Source of the DNA: Planctomycetaceae bacterium
GTDB taxonomy: Bacteria > Planctomycetota > Planctomycetia > Planctomycetales > Planctomycetaceae
Reading direction: 5' to 3'
Assembly (NCBI GenBank): GCA_020850695.1
Contig: JADZEF010000029.1
Coordinates: 1-64,000 of the forward strand
DNA length: 64,000 bases
In this document: positions 8,551 through 17,602 of the stretch, piece after piece
How positions within the stretch are numbered: the stretch's first letter is position 1
Layout of the letters: each line of letters starts with the position of its first letter
Notes under the pieces: generated by a model
Told to the model about the DNA's origin: nothing
Database searches by the model: none
What the model saw: only the letters and a program-made list of their open reading frames with translations
Made by a program: the position numbers and the translations under genes

Positions 8551-8718
8551 ATGGCCACCAAAGTCTTCGAAGCGAAGGTTTACCTGGAAGGCACGAGCGG
8601 ACCGGTCCCGGTCCAGGTGCAAGCTCGGGACATTCCGGACGCCCGCCGAATCATCCAGGCTCAATATGGATCACGTTTCAAGAGGTTCGCCAACGGTCCG
8701 CTCGAAGTGAAGAAGTGA
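8551..8718 (+). CDS. Small conserved-looking protein (55 aa)
   Basis: The ATG directly follows the kinase stop and has GAAGGGAAATG-type purine-rich sequence before it. The product, starting MATKVFEAKVYLEG and ending GPLEVKK, is predicted as a short beta-rich chain, and codon positions look like those of the neighbours. I do not recognise a family. Position between the kinase and the GYF-domain gene suggests membership of the same operon. Confidence 0.6.
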   Translation: MATKVFEAKVYLEGTSGPVPVQVQARDIPDARRIIQAQYGSRFKRFANGPLEVKK

Positions 8719-8815
8719 GGGACCACTCTTGCCTAGCGGTGTCATTGTTGCCCTGCAAATCGGCAAGAAACCCATTGAATTTTTTCATCACGGCTCAACG
8801 AGGACGTTTCACCCA

Positions 8816-9385
8816 ATGGCCACAGACGAATGGCGCTACAGCACTGGCGATGACAATGAGCAAGGCCCAGTTTCCACCGCAGAACTCGGTCGGTTGGCGG
8901 AGACGGGACAACTGAAGCCTGACGACCTCGTCTGGAAGGAAGGCATGGCGAAGTGGGTCCCCGCAAGCCGAGTGAAAGGGCTGAAGTTCGTTGTTGCCGC
9001 ACCGGCAGCCCCACCACCGATGCCATCGGCGACATTCAGCGCCCAGTCGCTCAAGGCAACGCTCCAGGAGGCACAACTGCGAGCCGACGAAGCCGCCGGG
9101 GCGTTATGGTTTCTCGACCTGAAGTTCAACCGTTTCATTTCCGCGACGCTGGTCCGCGGAGTGTGGATGGTCTACCTGTTACTTGTCGCTTTGGGCGTTG
9201 TGCTAGGGACGCTTGGGTCAATTCTCCGGTATCCAATTCATCTCGCCGTGTTAGGGGCCGTCGGATCTCTCCTGCTGGCCGGGCTGACGACGGTCATGTT
9301 TCGAATGCTCCTCGAAGCCTTCATGGTGGTGTTCCGAATCGCCGAGCATTTGCGAGAGATTCGCGACGAGACCGTGTCTCATTGA
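8816..9385 (+). CDS. GYF-domain membrane protein with DUF4282-like C-terminus (189 aa)
   Basis: Residues 5-58 (EWRYSTGDDNEQGPVS, then LKPDDLVWKEGMAKWVPAS) match the GYF_2 domain, a small protein-interaction module (W-Y...GP...L...G). Two hydrophobic stretches near residues 115-137 and 142-162 and the ending RMLLEAFMVVFRIAEHL resemble DUF4282, a two-helix membrane domain. The ATG at 8816 is preferred because the domain begins there; an in-frame TTG at 8729 would add 29 atypical residues. It probably localises a partner at the membrane. It follows the kinase in the same direction. Confidence 0.8.
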   Translation: MATDEWRYSTGDDNEQGPVSTAELGRLAETGQLKPDDLVWKEGMAKWVPASRVKGLKFVVAAPAAPPPMPSATFSAQSLKATLQEAQLRADEAAGALWFLDLKFNRFISATLVRGVWMVYLLLVALGVVLGTLGSILRYPIHLAVLGAVGSLLLAGLTTVMFRMLLEAFMVVFRIAEHLREIRDETVSH

Positions 9386-9459
9386 CGTTCGACAAATCGC
9401 GAATCTCTCAAGTTCAAAGAGCGTGCGCCTCCCGCGGACACCGACCGGAGAAAAATGCC

Positions 9460-11967
9460 GTGAGCGAGCCAGATCCCGCCGACCGGAATGACACCGACAA
9501 ACCGTCCCCGCCGCCTCGTCCGAAACGCGAGGTCGCCGTCACTCCACCCCCGCGACCAAAGCGTTCCGCACCTCCGCCGCGCCCTGTCCGCGAACGGCCC
9601 GTCACGAGCGGAAAGGGTGTCTCGCGAGCGGCTGGGCGGAAAACATGGGGGTTCGTCACGCTTGGACTCCTTGGGGTGGGCATGGTCGCTGCCGGAGCGG
9701 CGTCTCTGACCGGCATTGGGGGACTGTCTTCTCTGGTCGAGTTGGGTGGTCCGTCCAATACGCGGTCCGCCGATTTCACCGGAGCGGAGGTCAAAGCTTT
9801 GATGCTCATGCTGAGGGACGATCCGGACCTGCAGGCGAACTACCTCAACGAGCGCGGTCCAGTGGACGGCGCGTCGCGCTTGATTCCTTTGCGGTTATGG
9901 GAGGCCCTCTTCGGAGAACCCGCATCCACGACGAGAATCGGCGGCGACAGCCACTGGATCTATCTGGCAAGCGACGGACAGGTCGGTATCACTCCCGGCC
10001 CTCGTAACCTGGACGATGACACTCCGGTCCACTGGATCATTCTTTGGACGGTCGACAGCACGGTTTCAGTTTCCGGCACGCCTGTCCGGAAAGACGAACT
10101 GAAAGCGCTGGCGCTGCGAATGAAGAAGCGGGTCGATGGGGAACTGGAATCGTCCGGGCAACTGGCACAACGCGCCGAGTTGAGCCGGAAGTGGGAACAG
10201 GAGGAGGCAGACCGAAAGCGACAGCAGGCCGCCGACGATCAGCGGCGGAACGAGGAGTCGGCCAAGGCCGAGGAACAACGCGGTCGGGAGAGGGACGCGG
10301 TTCATGCCGAGAAGGAATACTGGAAGCTTCGTGAAAGCCTTCCGTTGGGGGGCGAGAGGGACGCCTTCCCTCCCCGCTCACAGGATTGGATCAAGCGGAG
10401 GGCTGCAGTCATTACCGAAGCGAGGTTGAAAGGAGTCATCACTGTCGATCGAAATTTTGGTTTCGAGAAGTACCAAGGGGAGATTCCCTTGCCGCCGATC
10501 GACGCCGTACTTGCTGCTCTCCGCAAAGGGACTTCCATTCCCGTCACGGCTGCCGACGCCGGCTCGAATCAGGAGCCGGAACCGAATTCGCCCCGCGAGG
10601 CGACGAAGGGTTCCAAGAGCAAGCAACCATCAGACGCGAAGAGTGTGCCGGCGCTCGCCGTATCACCGTTCGACGTCGCGCAAGCAAAAGCTCATCAGCA
10701 CGCATGGGCGACGCATCTTGGCGTGACGGTCGAACGCACCAATGCCGTTGGGATGAAGTTCACACTGATCCCGCCGGGTGAGTTCCAGATGGGTAATCCC
10801 GATTCGGTTGACGATGCCACTCCGCCGACCAAACCGCAGCACCGCGTCCGCATCAGTCGGGCCTTTTATTCCGGGATGCACGAGGTCACAATCGCCGCTT
10901 TTCGTCAGTTCATTGATGACGCGAACTACCGGACGGATGCCGAGAAAGAAGGGATTGGCGGAAGCGGATACGATCTGGAAAAGTCGGAGCTTGTGAAGAA
11001 GCCGGAGTACACCTGGAAGGAATATGGAGTTCCGCGGGGCGAAGACCATCCGGTCAACAACGTCAGTTGGAATGACGCGACAGCTTTCTGCGAATGGCTC
11101 ACCTCCAAAACCGGCCAGACTCATCGCCTGTTGACCGAAGCCGAGTGGGAATATGCTTGCCGCGCCGGAACCACGACCCGCTTTTCCAACGGGGACGATC
11201 TGGAGTCGCTCACGCAGGTCGGTAATGTGGCAGACGCGACCGGCAAGGCGAAGTTCCCCGCTTGGACGACGATCGCTGCCGCCGATGGATTCGTCTTCAC
11301 GTCGCCGGTCGGTTCATTCCGGCCGAATGCGTTCGGTCTCTTCGACATGCACGGCAACGTGACGGAGTGGTGCCAGGACTGGCATCACGCCGACGAATAC
11401 GCCGCCCGCGCCACCCGCGCCACCCGCATCGCCATCGATCCCGTACGAACGGACCCTCCCAGCCAACGCGTTTTTCGCGGGGGTGACTTCATTTTTCATC
11501 CGAACGTGTGCGGATCGGCCAGTCGTTCTTATGCTCCGCCGAGTTTTCGGGATTTCCGCACGGGGTTCCGGGTCGCCATCACGTTGCAGCCGCCGGCGGA
11601 AGTCATCAACCCTGCGACGAAGAACGAACCGCAGGATCCCAACGACAACAAGCAGAAAAACGCCCAGCTTGTCGAGGCGGCGCTCGGCAAACGAGTCTCT
11701 CTCAGAGCGCCGTATCCGACCGTGGACAAGTCCGAGAAGGGAGATCGCATCACTGTCCAGTTTGCGGTGAAAGAGATCGGGCGGCAGGCGGGCGTTGGGT
11801 ACGACTTCGAAGCGTCGCTAAAAAACGCAGACCCGGAATGCCGTCGCTGGGTGAAGCCCGTCATTCGCAACATGCCGTGCCGGGACGCACTGGAAGCCAT
11901 CCTGAAACCGGCTGGATTGACGTACCGGCTCGAAGGCAATGCCATTGTGCTGCAACGTCGGAAGTGA
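9460..11967 (+). CDS. Membrane-anchored FGE-sulfatase-fold protein with C-terminal STN-like module (835 aa)
   Basis: The N-terminus is proline-rich, followed by a membrane helix near residues 61-85, an unassigned domain, and a charged coiled coil near 225-285. Residues about 424-710 are the formylglycine-generating-enzyme (SUMF1) fold: VGMKFTLIPPGEFQMG, HPVNNVSWNDATAFCEWL, LLTEAEWEYACRAG, GLFDMHGNVTEW and TGFRVAI. Of the two catalytic cysteines of true FGE, the first is Phe679 and the second Cys684, so sulfatase-activating activity is unlikely and a binding role is more plausible. The last 90 residues repeat the kinase tail module. The GTG start at 9460 is chosen because the proline-rich coding pattern begins there. 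It probably works with the kinase at the cell envelope. Confidence 0.85.
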   Translation: MSEPDPADRNDTDKPSPPPRPKREVAVTPPPRPKRSAPPPRPVRERPVTSGKGVSRAAGRKTWGFVTLGLLGVGMVAAGAASLTGIGGLSSLVELGGPSNTRSADFTGAEVKALMLMLRDDPDLQANYLNERGPVDGASRLIPLRLWEALFGEPASTTRIGGDSHWIYLASDGQVGITPGPRNLDDDTPVHWIILWTVDSTVSVSGTPVRKDELKALALRMKKRVDGELESSGQLAQRAELSRKWEQEEADRKRQQAADDQRRNEESAKAEEQRGRERDAVHAEKEYWKLRESLPLGGERDAFPPRSQDWIKRRAAVITEARLKGVITVDRNFGFEKYQGEIPLPPIDAVLAALRKGTSIPVTAADAGSNQEPEPNSPREATKGSKSKQPSDAKSVPALAVSPFDVAQAKAHQHAWATHLGVTVERTNAVGMKFTLIPPGEFQMGNPDSVDDATPPTKPQHRVRISRAFYSGMHEVTIAAFRQFIDDANYRTDAEKEGIGGSGYDLEKSELVKKPEYTWKEYGVPRGEDHPVNNVSWNDATAFCEWLTSKTGQTHRLLTEAEWEYACRAGTTTRFSNGDDLESLTQVGNVADATGKAKFPAWTTIAAADGFVFTSPVGSFRPNAFGLFDMHGNVTEWCQDWHHADEYAARATRATRIAIDPVRTDPPSQRVFRGGDFIFHPNVCGSASRSYAPPSFRDFRTGFRVAITLQPPAEVINPATKNEPQDPNDNKQKNAQLVEAALGKRVSLRAPYPTVDKSEKGDRITVQFAVKEIGRQAGVGYDFEASLKNADPECRRWVKPVIRNMPCRDALEAILKPAGLTYRLEGNAIVLQRRK

Positions 11968-12000
11968 AGACCGTCCAACGTACGAAAGCATGCCTCTACT

Positions 12001-12252
12001 CTTCATTTCAAGTGCGATGAGGCATTAGCTACCGGACGAGTGGTCAAACGCAGATTGCGAGAAGAGGGCGTGCCGCTCATATTAGCGCCCCACTCGTTCC
12101 GCGCCGGATCCATCACGGGTCTGTTGAATTTAAGTGTCGCACTCGGAGATGTGCTGAATCCTGCGTGCCACGCCGACCCGCCAGCCACTCAGCTGCACGA
12201 CCGTCGAAAGAGACAGGTCACGCGGAACGCCGTCGAGCGAATCGCCACCTGA
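12001..12252 (+). pseudogene. C-terminal remnant of a tyrosine integrase
   Basis: The translation includes LAPHSFRAGSITGLLNL, then CHADPPATQLHDRR and VTRNAVERI. These correspond to the HxFR box, the GHA(D) box and the Y-D-R-R ending of planctomycete-type integrases, but the catalytic Tyr position reads His and the Arg/Lys half of the enzyme is missing. There is no good start. It is the tail of a dead integrase, in line with repeated element insertion here. The surrounding gap 11968-12364 holds no other gene. Confidence 0.72.
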
Positions 12253-12364
12253 CGACGCACGCGGATCATCTCAGCTGGCATTGCGTGACCGGCAGGTATA
12301 CTCGCCACTGCCTGGAATCTCTGGTAAGGTTTGCAGGGGCGGTTGCCTAGCCGGAGAAACTCAA

Positions 12365-12562
12365 ATGCCCAAAGTTCACGACTTTTTGCAGGTCCAAGAA
12401 GTGGCAAAGCTTCTCGGCGTGTCGCCTAACACCGTGCGCAATTGGGGACGCGAGGACAAACTTCCTGAATTTCGCCATCCTGTGAATAACTACCGTCTCT
12501 ATCGCAGGCAGGATGTGGAAAAGATGCTCCACGCACTGCAAATGCCGAAGAGAACGCGGTAA
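12365..12562 (+). CDS. MerR/excisionase-like helix-turn-helix protein (65 aa)
   Basis: A single winged helix-turn-helix DNA-binding domain: FLQVQEVAKLLGVSPNTVRNWGREDKLPEFR, then NYRLYRRQDVEKML. This is the pattern of the HTH_17/MerR small proteins that act as excisionases or local repressors. GGAGAAAC-like purines precede the ATG. It lies just after the integrase remnant and 54 bases before the SIS-HAD gene on the same strand, so it could control excision of a former element or transcription of the operon that follows. Confidence 0.82.
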   Translation: MPKVHDFLQVQEVAKLLGVSPNTVRNWGREDKLPEFRHPVNNYRLYRRQDVEKMLHALQMPKRTR

Positions 12563-12616
12563 TCGGTCAGAAATCCGTGGACGCATTCGCGTTCGCCCAA
12601 AGAATCGGAGTTCACG

Positions 12617-14563
12617 TTGGGTAGGCCATTTGAAGATGAGCTGCAAGCCCTGCCATCAACGTATTCATGGGCGATGGCACAATCCATTGATGAACTGGTC
12701 CGCGCCGTCGAGCGGCTTTTCTCAGTGCCGCTGCTCGCTGTTGGCTCGGGGGGGTCATTCACAGCCTGTCATTTCGCTCGCCACCTTCATGAGTCTTATG
12801 CACAGCAACCGGCAATCTCTCTCACACCTCTTCAAGCGGTTGACCGGCGCACTCCAAGTTCGCGGATGTCGATTCTCGTCCCAACTGCTGGCGGCAACAA
12901 TCCGGATGTCGTCGCTGCGGTGCGGCTCCTAACTGAAAACGAACCTCGCAGTTTGTTAATCGTCTGTGGCGATCCCGAATCGAGGGTGGCGACACTGGCC
13001 AGTCGTTACGAAATGGTCGACTTCGCGCCGTTTCTTCTGCCGTCGGGAAGGGATGGATTTCTGGCGACCAATTCGTTACTGGCTTTTTGTGTTCTACTCA
13101 CCCGTGCCTATGCAAGGGTAGCAGGCCGTCCAGCGCTACTCCCGAAGAGCCTCAAGTCCCTGTTGAGCGAAAGCCGTATTGGAAGAAGAACTACATCCCA
13201 GGAAAAGGAGTTCCAGGCGTTGTTGGAACGGAACACGCTAGTTGTCCTACATGGCCCTTCGACAGCCGCGGCTGTTGTGGACATTGAATCAAAGTTCACT
13301 GAGGCCGCGCTCGGGACGGTGCAGCTTGCGGACTATCGGCAGTTCGCCCATGGTCGTCATCATTGGATCGCCAAGAATCCGACGACGACGGCTGTGCTTT
13401 CGCTGGAGTCGGAAGATGATGGAAACGTCTCCGCTCAGACTTTGTCATTGCTTCCCGAAGAAATTCCGATCAAGCGTGTTTCGATTCCGGGACAAGGACC
13501 AATCGCAGACCTCGCTGGTATCATTGAAGGGTTTTATCTCGCCGCTGCGGCGGGTCACGCTCGCGGCATCGACCCAGGAAGACCGGGCGTTCCGTCGTTT
13601 GGCCGAAAGCTTTATCGCGCAAACGCATTCCGCCGTTCTCGTAAAGAAGATGCAATTCCTCCGTGGAAGGCGCGGCCTATTGAACGCAAAGCTGCCCACC
13701 GCATCGAGAGTCTCGTCGAGGAAGACCGCTTGCCGTTTTGGCTCTCATCTTTCGATGACGTTGTGCAGCAACTCGCTGACGCCCGCTTCCAAGGGATCGT
13801 GGTCGACTACGATGGCACGCTTTGCCACGAGGACCGACGGGCTGATCCATTGCCGCCCGACATCGTCAACGTCCTCACGGATTTGTTGAAGTCGGGACTG
13901 GTCTTGGGGGTAGCGACTGGGCGAGGTAAATCTGTCCGGGAACGACTTCGAGAGGCTCTGCCGAAAAAGTATTGGCCGCAGGTGGTGGTTGGTTACTACA
14001 ACGGCGCGGAACTGTTCGGGCTCAGCGACCCACAGCTTCCTGATGGAACCGAGAGAGTGGGGCCGGAATTGGCAGAGCTTGCTCTGGCTTTCCAGGCGGA
14101 CCGACTGCTGGAGTCAGGGAAGCTCACACTGCGTCGGAAACAAGTCACGCTAAGCCAAATGCGAGGCCTGACACTTCAAGCTCTCTGCGAGCATGCCGAA
14201 GCCATCATCAGCCATGTAACTCCGAACACCGTTCGTGTCATGCGATCCGGACATTCGGTCGACATCGTTCCTCAGTCAGTGACTAAGTTGGCTGTCGTTG
14301 AACGTGTCCAACAAATCGCTGGGCAAGGCACCGACCCGATTCTCCGAATCGGAGATCGGGGATGTTGGCCAGGGAACGATGCACAGTTGTTAGCAAGCCC
14401 TTTTGGCCTCAGCTCGTACGAAGTATCTTCAGATAGTTCTGGTTGCTGGAATCTCGCCCCGGCGGGACATCGTGGTCACCAAGCGACGCTTGGATACTTA
14501 AAGCAGCTATCGATCAACAAAAGAGGAATCCGCTTCTCATGGCGGCCGGGTAGCGGAGGATAA
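12617..14563 (+). CDS. SIS-domain and HAD-phosphatase fusion protein (648 aa)
   Basis: The N-terminal half is a sugar isomerase (SIS) domain: PLLAVGSGGSFTACHFARHL near residues 38-60, typical of phosphosugar binding, with a second SIS-like lobe near 200-320. The C-terminal part is a HAD phosphatase: motif I DYDGT (Asp397, Asp399), motif II in GVATGRGKS, a Lys near VTKLAVV and motif IV GDRGxxxxND (Asp580, Asp588). The cap resembles phosphomannomutase or trehalose phosphatase types. The TTG start has CGGAG 6 bases before it. The fusion suggests sequential handling of one phosphosugar. The stop lies 2 bases before the next ATG, whose Shine-Dalgarno GGAGG is inside this gene, so the operon is coupled. 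Confidence 0.88.
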   Translation: MGRPFEDELQALPSTYSWAMAQSIDELVRAVERLFSVPLLAVGSGGSFTACHFARHLHESYAQQPAISLTPLQAVDRRTPSSRMSILVPTAGGNNPDVVAAVRLLTENEPRSLLIVCGDPESRVATLASRYEMVDFAPFLLPSGRDGFLATNSLLAFCVLLTRAYARVAGRPALLPKSLKSLLSESRIGRRTTSQEKEFQALLERNTLVVLHGPSTAAAVVDIESKFTEAALGTVQLADYRQFAHGRHHWIAKNPTTTAVLSLESEDDGNVSAQTLSLLPEEIPIKRVSIPGQGPIADLAGIIEGFYLAAAAGHARGIDPGRPGVPSFGRKLYRANAFRRSRKEDAIPPWKARPIERKAAHRIESLVEEDRLPFWLSSFDDVVQQLADARFQGIVVDYDGTLCHEDRRADPLPPDIVNVLTDLLKSGLVLGVATGRGKSVRERLREALPKKYWPQVVVGYYNGAELFGLSDPQLPDGTERVGPELAELALAFQADRLLESGKLTLRRKQVTLSQMRGLTLQALCEHAEAIISHVTPNTVRVMRSGHSVDIVPQSVTKLAVVERVQQIAGQGTDPILRIGDRGCWPGNDAQLLASPFGLSSYEVSSDSSGCWNLAPAGHRGHQATLGYLKQLSINKRGIRFSWRPGSGG

Positions 14564-14565
14564 CG

Positions 14566-15669
14566 ATGAAGCAGGACTTCATTCTCGGCAAATTGGCCGA
14601 GATCATGGCGTGGCCCGCAGGCATCGACCGTGAGGAATTCGGATGGCTTCGGCTCATGTCGCGCATGAAGTACGACGGCTACCAAGACTTTCTTGCAGGG
14701 GCGCGATTCGTCGAATCGCTGGCCGACTGGCTCCAACAGTTTGCCCGTGAAGAACGTGCTGTCGCCTATGACTTCGTGCGCGAGTCGTTGGTCTACGTCA
14801 GCGCGGCTGAGATGAATCATCTCGTCGAGTTGTTCTACCCCGAAACCGTCGTATGGCGGCTGCAAGCGGCGGTTGCGACGCTTTGCAGCATCCCGAAATG
14901 GCAAGTCTGGGCGTCGAAAGAGTCTCGAAATCTGTTTGATCGTATTCGACGACAAACCCTTTTTGTTGAACTGAGCGATGGCGCACGCATCGACGTATTC
15001 CGCCGTGCCAATGCCGGACTGATCAGCAACGAGCAGGCTGTCACCTCACCCCGGCTGAATAGGGAAAAATGGGATGACCTCCTGAAGGATCTTCGTAGAG
15101 ACCTCCAAGACCCGGAGGCGAGATTCGCTTTTGTGTTTCTCATGGACGACTTTGTCGGTTCCGGAACAACACTGTTGAGAAAGAAAGGCGATGGAAAGTG
15201 GGGCGGAAAGCTTGTGCGATTTTGGGAAGACGTTGAGGACCATTTGGCCACGCATTTTCAGGCTGACTGGTCGCTGTGCGTCCATCATTACATTGCCACG
15301 GCGCGCGCCGTGCGGGCAATCCAAGAGCGGAACCAAGAGATTCAAACCGAGAGGGGTGCCGGCAAATGGTTTAGCAATGTGCAGTTTTCATTCGGGACAG
15401 TGCTGCCTGGCGACTTACCGCTGACACCTGCCACCGACACCCCATTCATGGAACTCGCCAAGAAGTATTACGACCCTTCGATTGAAACTGAGCACACACG
15501 TGTTGCGGGAACGGGTGCGATGCTGGGCTTCGGCGAATGTGCCCTCCCATTAGTACTGGAGCACAATACTCCGAACAATTCAGTTGCGCTTCTCTGGGCT
15601 GATACTGTCGGAAAGGATGGTCGCCATGCAATGAGGCCGCTATTCCGCCGCCGCCAGCGTCATACGTAA
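14566..15669 (+). CDS. Phosphoribosyltransferase-like protein, PRTase-CE type (367 aa)
   Basis: FVFLMDDFVGSGTTLL (Asp194-Asp195, then GSGTT) is the PRPP-binding loop of type I phosphoribosyltransferases. The C-terminal GECALPLVLEHNTPNN and LLWAD look like the ending of a PRTase subfamily that I recall being named PRTase-CE in comparative studies of bacterial conflict systems; I cannot check that here. The length exceeds metabolic PRTases because of a helical N-terminal part of about 150 residues. The substrate is unknown. It is coupled to the SIS-HAD gene before it and the ATPase gene after it (13 bases). Confidence 0.78.
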   Translation: MKQDFILGKLAEIMAWPAGIDREEFGWLRLMSRMKYDGYQDFLAGARFVESLADWLQQFAREERAVAYDFVRESLVYVSAAEMNHLVELFYPETVVWRLQAAVATLCSIPKWQVWASKESRNLFDRIRRQTLFVELSDGARIDVFRRANAGLISNEQAVTSPRLNREKWDDLLKDLRRDLQDPEARFAFVFLMDDFVGSGTTLLRKKGDGKWGGKLVRFWEDVEDHLATHFQADWSLCVHHYIATARAVRAIQERNQEIQTERGAGKWFSNVQFSFGTVLPGDLPLTPATDTPFMELAKKYYDPSIETEHTRVAGTGAMLGFGECALPLVLEHNTPNNSVALLWADTVGKDGRHAMRPLFRRRQRHT

Positions 15670-15682
15670 GGAAGAGTGAATC

Positions 15683-17602
15683 GTGGAGAACCCATTCCAT
15701 CGCCGAGCGACTGAGCAACTGCGTGACGACGAGGCGTTTTTGTCGATTGTCAGTCCGCAGCCTCTGTCCTATTTCTTGAAACGTCCTGCGGAGAAAGGAA
15801 CGCTCTATGACCGCTTGGTGATGCTGGGTGGAACGCCAGGAAGTGGCAAAACAACGTTGGCGCGACTCTTTGAGTTCTCGGCTCTCAGCGCAGTTTTGCG
15901 GAGCACCGGGTCAACCGACTATGAGTCCGTTGCCGGAGCGTTGGAACAATGTGGAGCGATCAAGGAGGGCGTGCCTGCACTTCTTGGATGTCGTCTGCCG
16001 ATGGAGACCGACTATCGCGAGTTTTGGCAGTTTCCGTATAACGACGCACTCAAATCTGGTCTGCTCTTCACGTTCATCCAGTCCCGAGCGATCTTGTCAT
16101 GGTTCCGCCAGTTGCAAGCTGCAGGCGTCGCACCTTCCGAGGTCACCCTCATCGCCGAGAGAGATTCCGGCTCAGGTCTTGATGCCATCGGAGGCAGCCT
16201 TGGCGAGCAGGTGCTTAGAAAAGCGCGAGATGTTGAGCGTGCTGTCTATGAAATCGTGGGATCTCTGGTCCCGCCGATGGAGACGGAGCTCTCCACCGCA
16301 GTTACCGGAACGTATCGCCCTTTCGACGTGATTTCGAAGATTCAGCTTCAGAGTCCGGCTATAGCCAATGTCAACGCTCTCCAACTCATGCCGTTGGTGA
16401 TTCTGGACGATGCGCATTGGTTGCACCCGGCGCAGTTTGAGTCAGTCAAGCGTTGGCTTGCGCGACGAGAACTGCACATTGCCCGGTGGATTATTTCCAG
16501 GTTCGACATTCTTCAACCAAGCGAAGCGCTTCAGGCGGTGTCGGAAGATCGCTCCGAAAAACCGGCATACCCTGGCCTGTCCGCTGAGCGTGATATCGAA
16601 GTGGTATTGCTTCAGAGTTGGGCGTCAAGGCGCGATCAGCGAAACGCGTTTCGCAAAATGGGCCGTGATATGGCAGAGCGATACTTGCATAAGCATTCTC
16701 TCCTCGGTCAGCGCAGACTTGTGGACATCACCAGCTTTCTAAGCAAGGCACCGCAGTCTCTCTCCACGAGTAAAACCAGCGACCTGTCCAATCAGATTGC
16801 ATCCACGCAGGCAAGACTCAAGATATCCAACTCGCGCCGGAAGTTGCTTGAAGAATCAATCATCAAGTTCCAAGGAAACGATGACTTGGGCGAGGATGTT
16901 CGGCTGGCGATGTTGGGAGTCCTCCTCCATCGCTACTTCAAACGGACCAAAGGACAAGCAAGCCTGTTCGGTGACGATCCGGAACCACCCAAGCCAACGG
17001 TCGCCAACGACGGTGTTTACGAAGCGGCCTTACTCCATCTCATGCACCATTTCGAGCGCCCCTATTTCTTCGGTGCAGATACTCTCTGCGATGCCAGTTC
17101 CGAGAATGCCGAACTGTTCTTACAACTGAGTGCAATTCTGGTTGATACTGTCGCCACGCAGGTCATTCGTTCTCGGCCAGCGCTACTCGACGCTTCGACG
17201 CAGCACCGCCTATTGCGCGAGCGCGCGACGCGAATGATTGATGCTTGGAGTTTTCCATACTTCGAAAGGGTTCGATCACTCGTGCGTCTCATCGCATCGA
17301 AGTGCGTAGAGACCTCGCTTCAGCCCAACGGTTGGCTGACTCCAAATGCTTATGGATTGCTGCAAGCCGAGTTCGATTTCTTAGCGTCATCAAATTCTGA
17401 AGTGGGACGAGTTCTTCAGTTCGCGGTTGCTTACAACGCACTCCTCGTCGTGCCCCGATATGACTGTAAGGGCAAAGAATGGTGCCTGCTTGAACTGGGC
17501 GGGCCTGTTTGCTTGTCGCTGGGGCTGACACTCAAACGCGGTGGGTTTCTGGAAGGCAGCGTCGCTGAACTCGGGACTATGATCGAGGAAACGTTGCAAT
17601 GA
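15683..17602 (+). CDS. ORC/CDC6-like AAA+ ATPase of a conflict-type operon (639 aa)
   Basis: A P-loop ATPase: GGTPGSGKTTLARL near residues 48-62 with Lys56 is Walker A, and PLVILDDAHWL near 237-247 (Asp242, Asp243) is Walker B. The layout, with a large variable C-terminal half and an early Walker A, resembles the ORC/CDC6-like STAND/AAA+ proteins of immune-type operons rather than metabolic ATPases. The GTG start has GGAAGAG before it. Its last bases ATGA are the start of the next gene. It probably acts as sensor or switch for the operon; that role is inferred. Confidence 0.8.
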   Translation: MENPFHRRATEQLRDDEAFLSIVSPQPLSYFLKRPAEKGTLYDRLVMLGGTPGSGKTTLARLFEFSALSAVLRSTGSTDYESVAGALEQCGAIKEGVPALLGCRLPMETDYREFWQFPYNDALKSGLLFTFIQSRAILSWFRQLQAAGVAPSEVTLIAERDSGSGLDAIGGSLGEQVLRKARDVERAVYEIVGSLVPPMETELSTAVTGTYRPFDVISKIQLQSPAIANVNALQLMPLVILDDAHWLHPAQFESVKRWLARRELHIARWIISRFDILQPSEALQAVSEDRSEKPAYPGLSAERDIEVVLLQSWASRRDQRNAFRKMGRDMAERYLHKHSLLGQRRLVDITSFLSKAPQSLSTSKTSDLSNQIASTQARLKISNSRRKLLEESIIKFQGNDDLGEDVRLAMLGVLLHRYFKRTKGQASLFGDDPEPPKPTVANDGVYEAALLHLMHHFERPYFFGADTLCDASSENAELFLQLSAILVDTVATQVIRSRPALLDASTQHRLLRERATRMIDAWSFPYFERVRSLVRLIASKCVETSLQPNGWLTPNAYGLLQAEFDFLASSNSEVGRVLQFAVAYNALLVVPRYDCKGKEWCLLELGGPVCLSLGLTLKRGGFLEGSVAELGTMIEETLQ

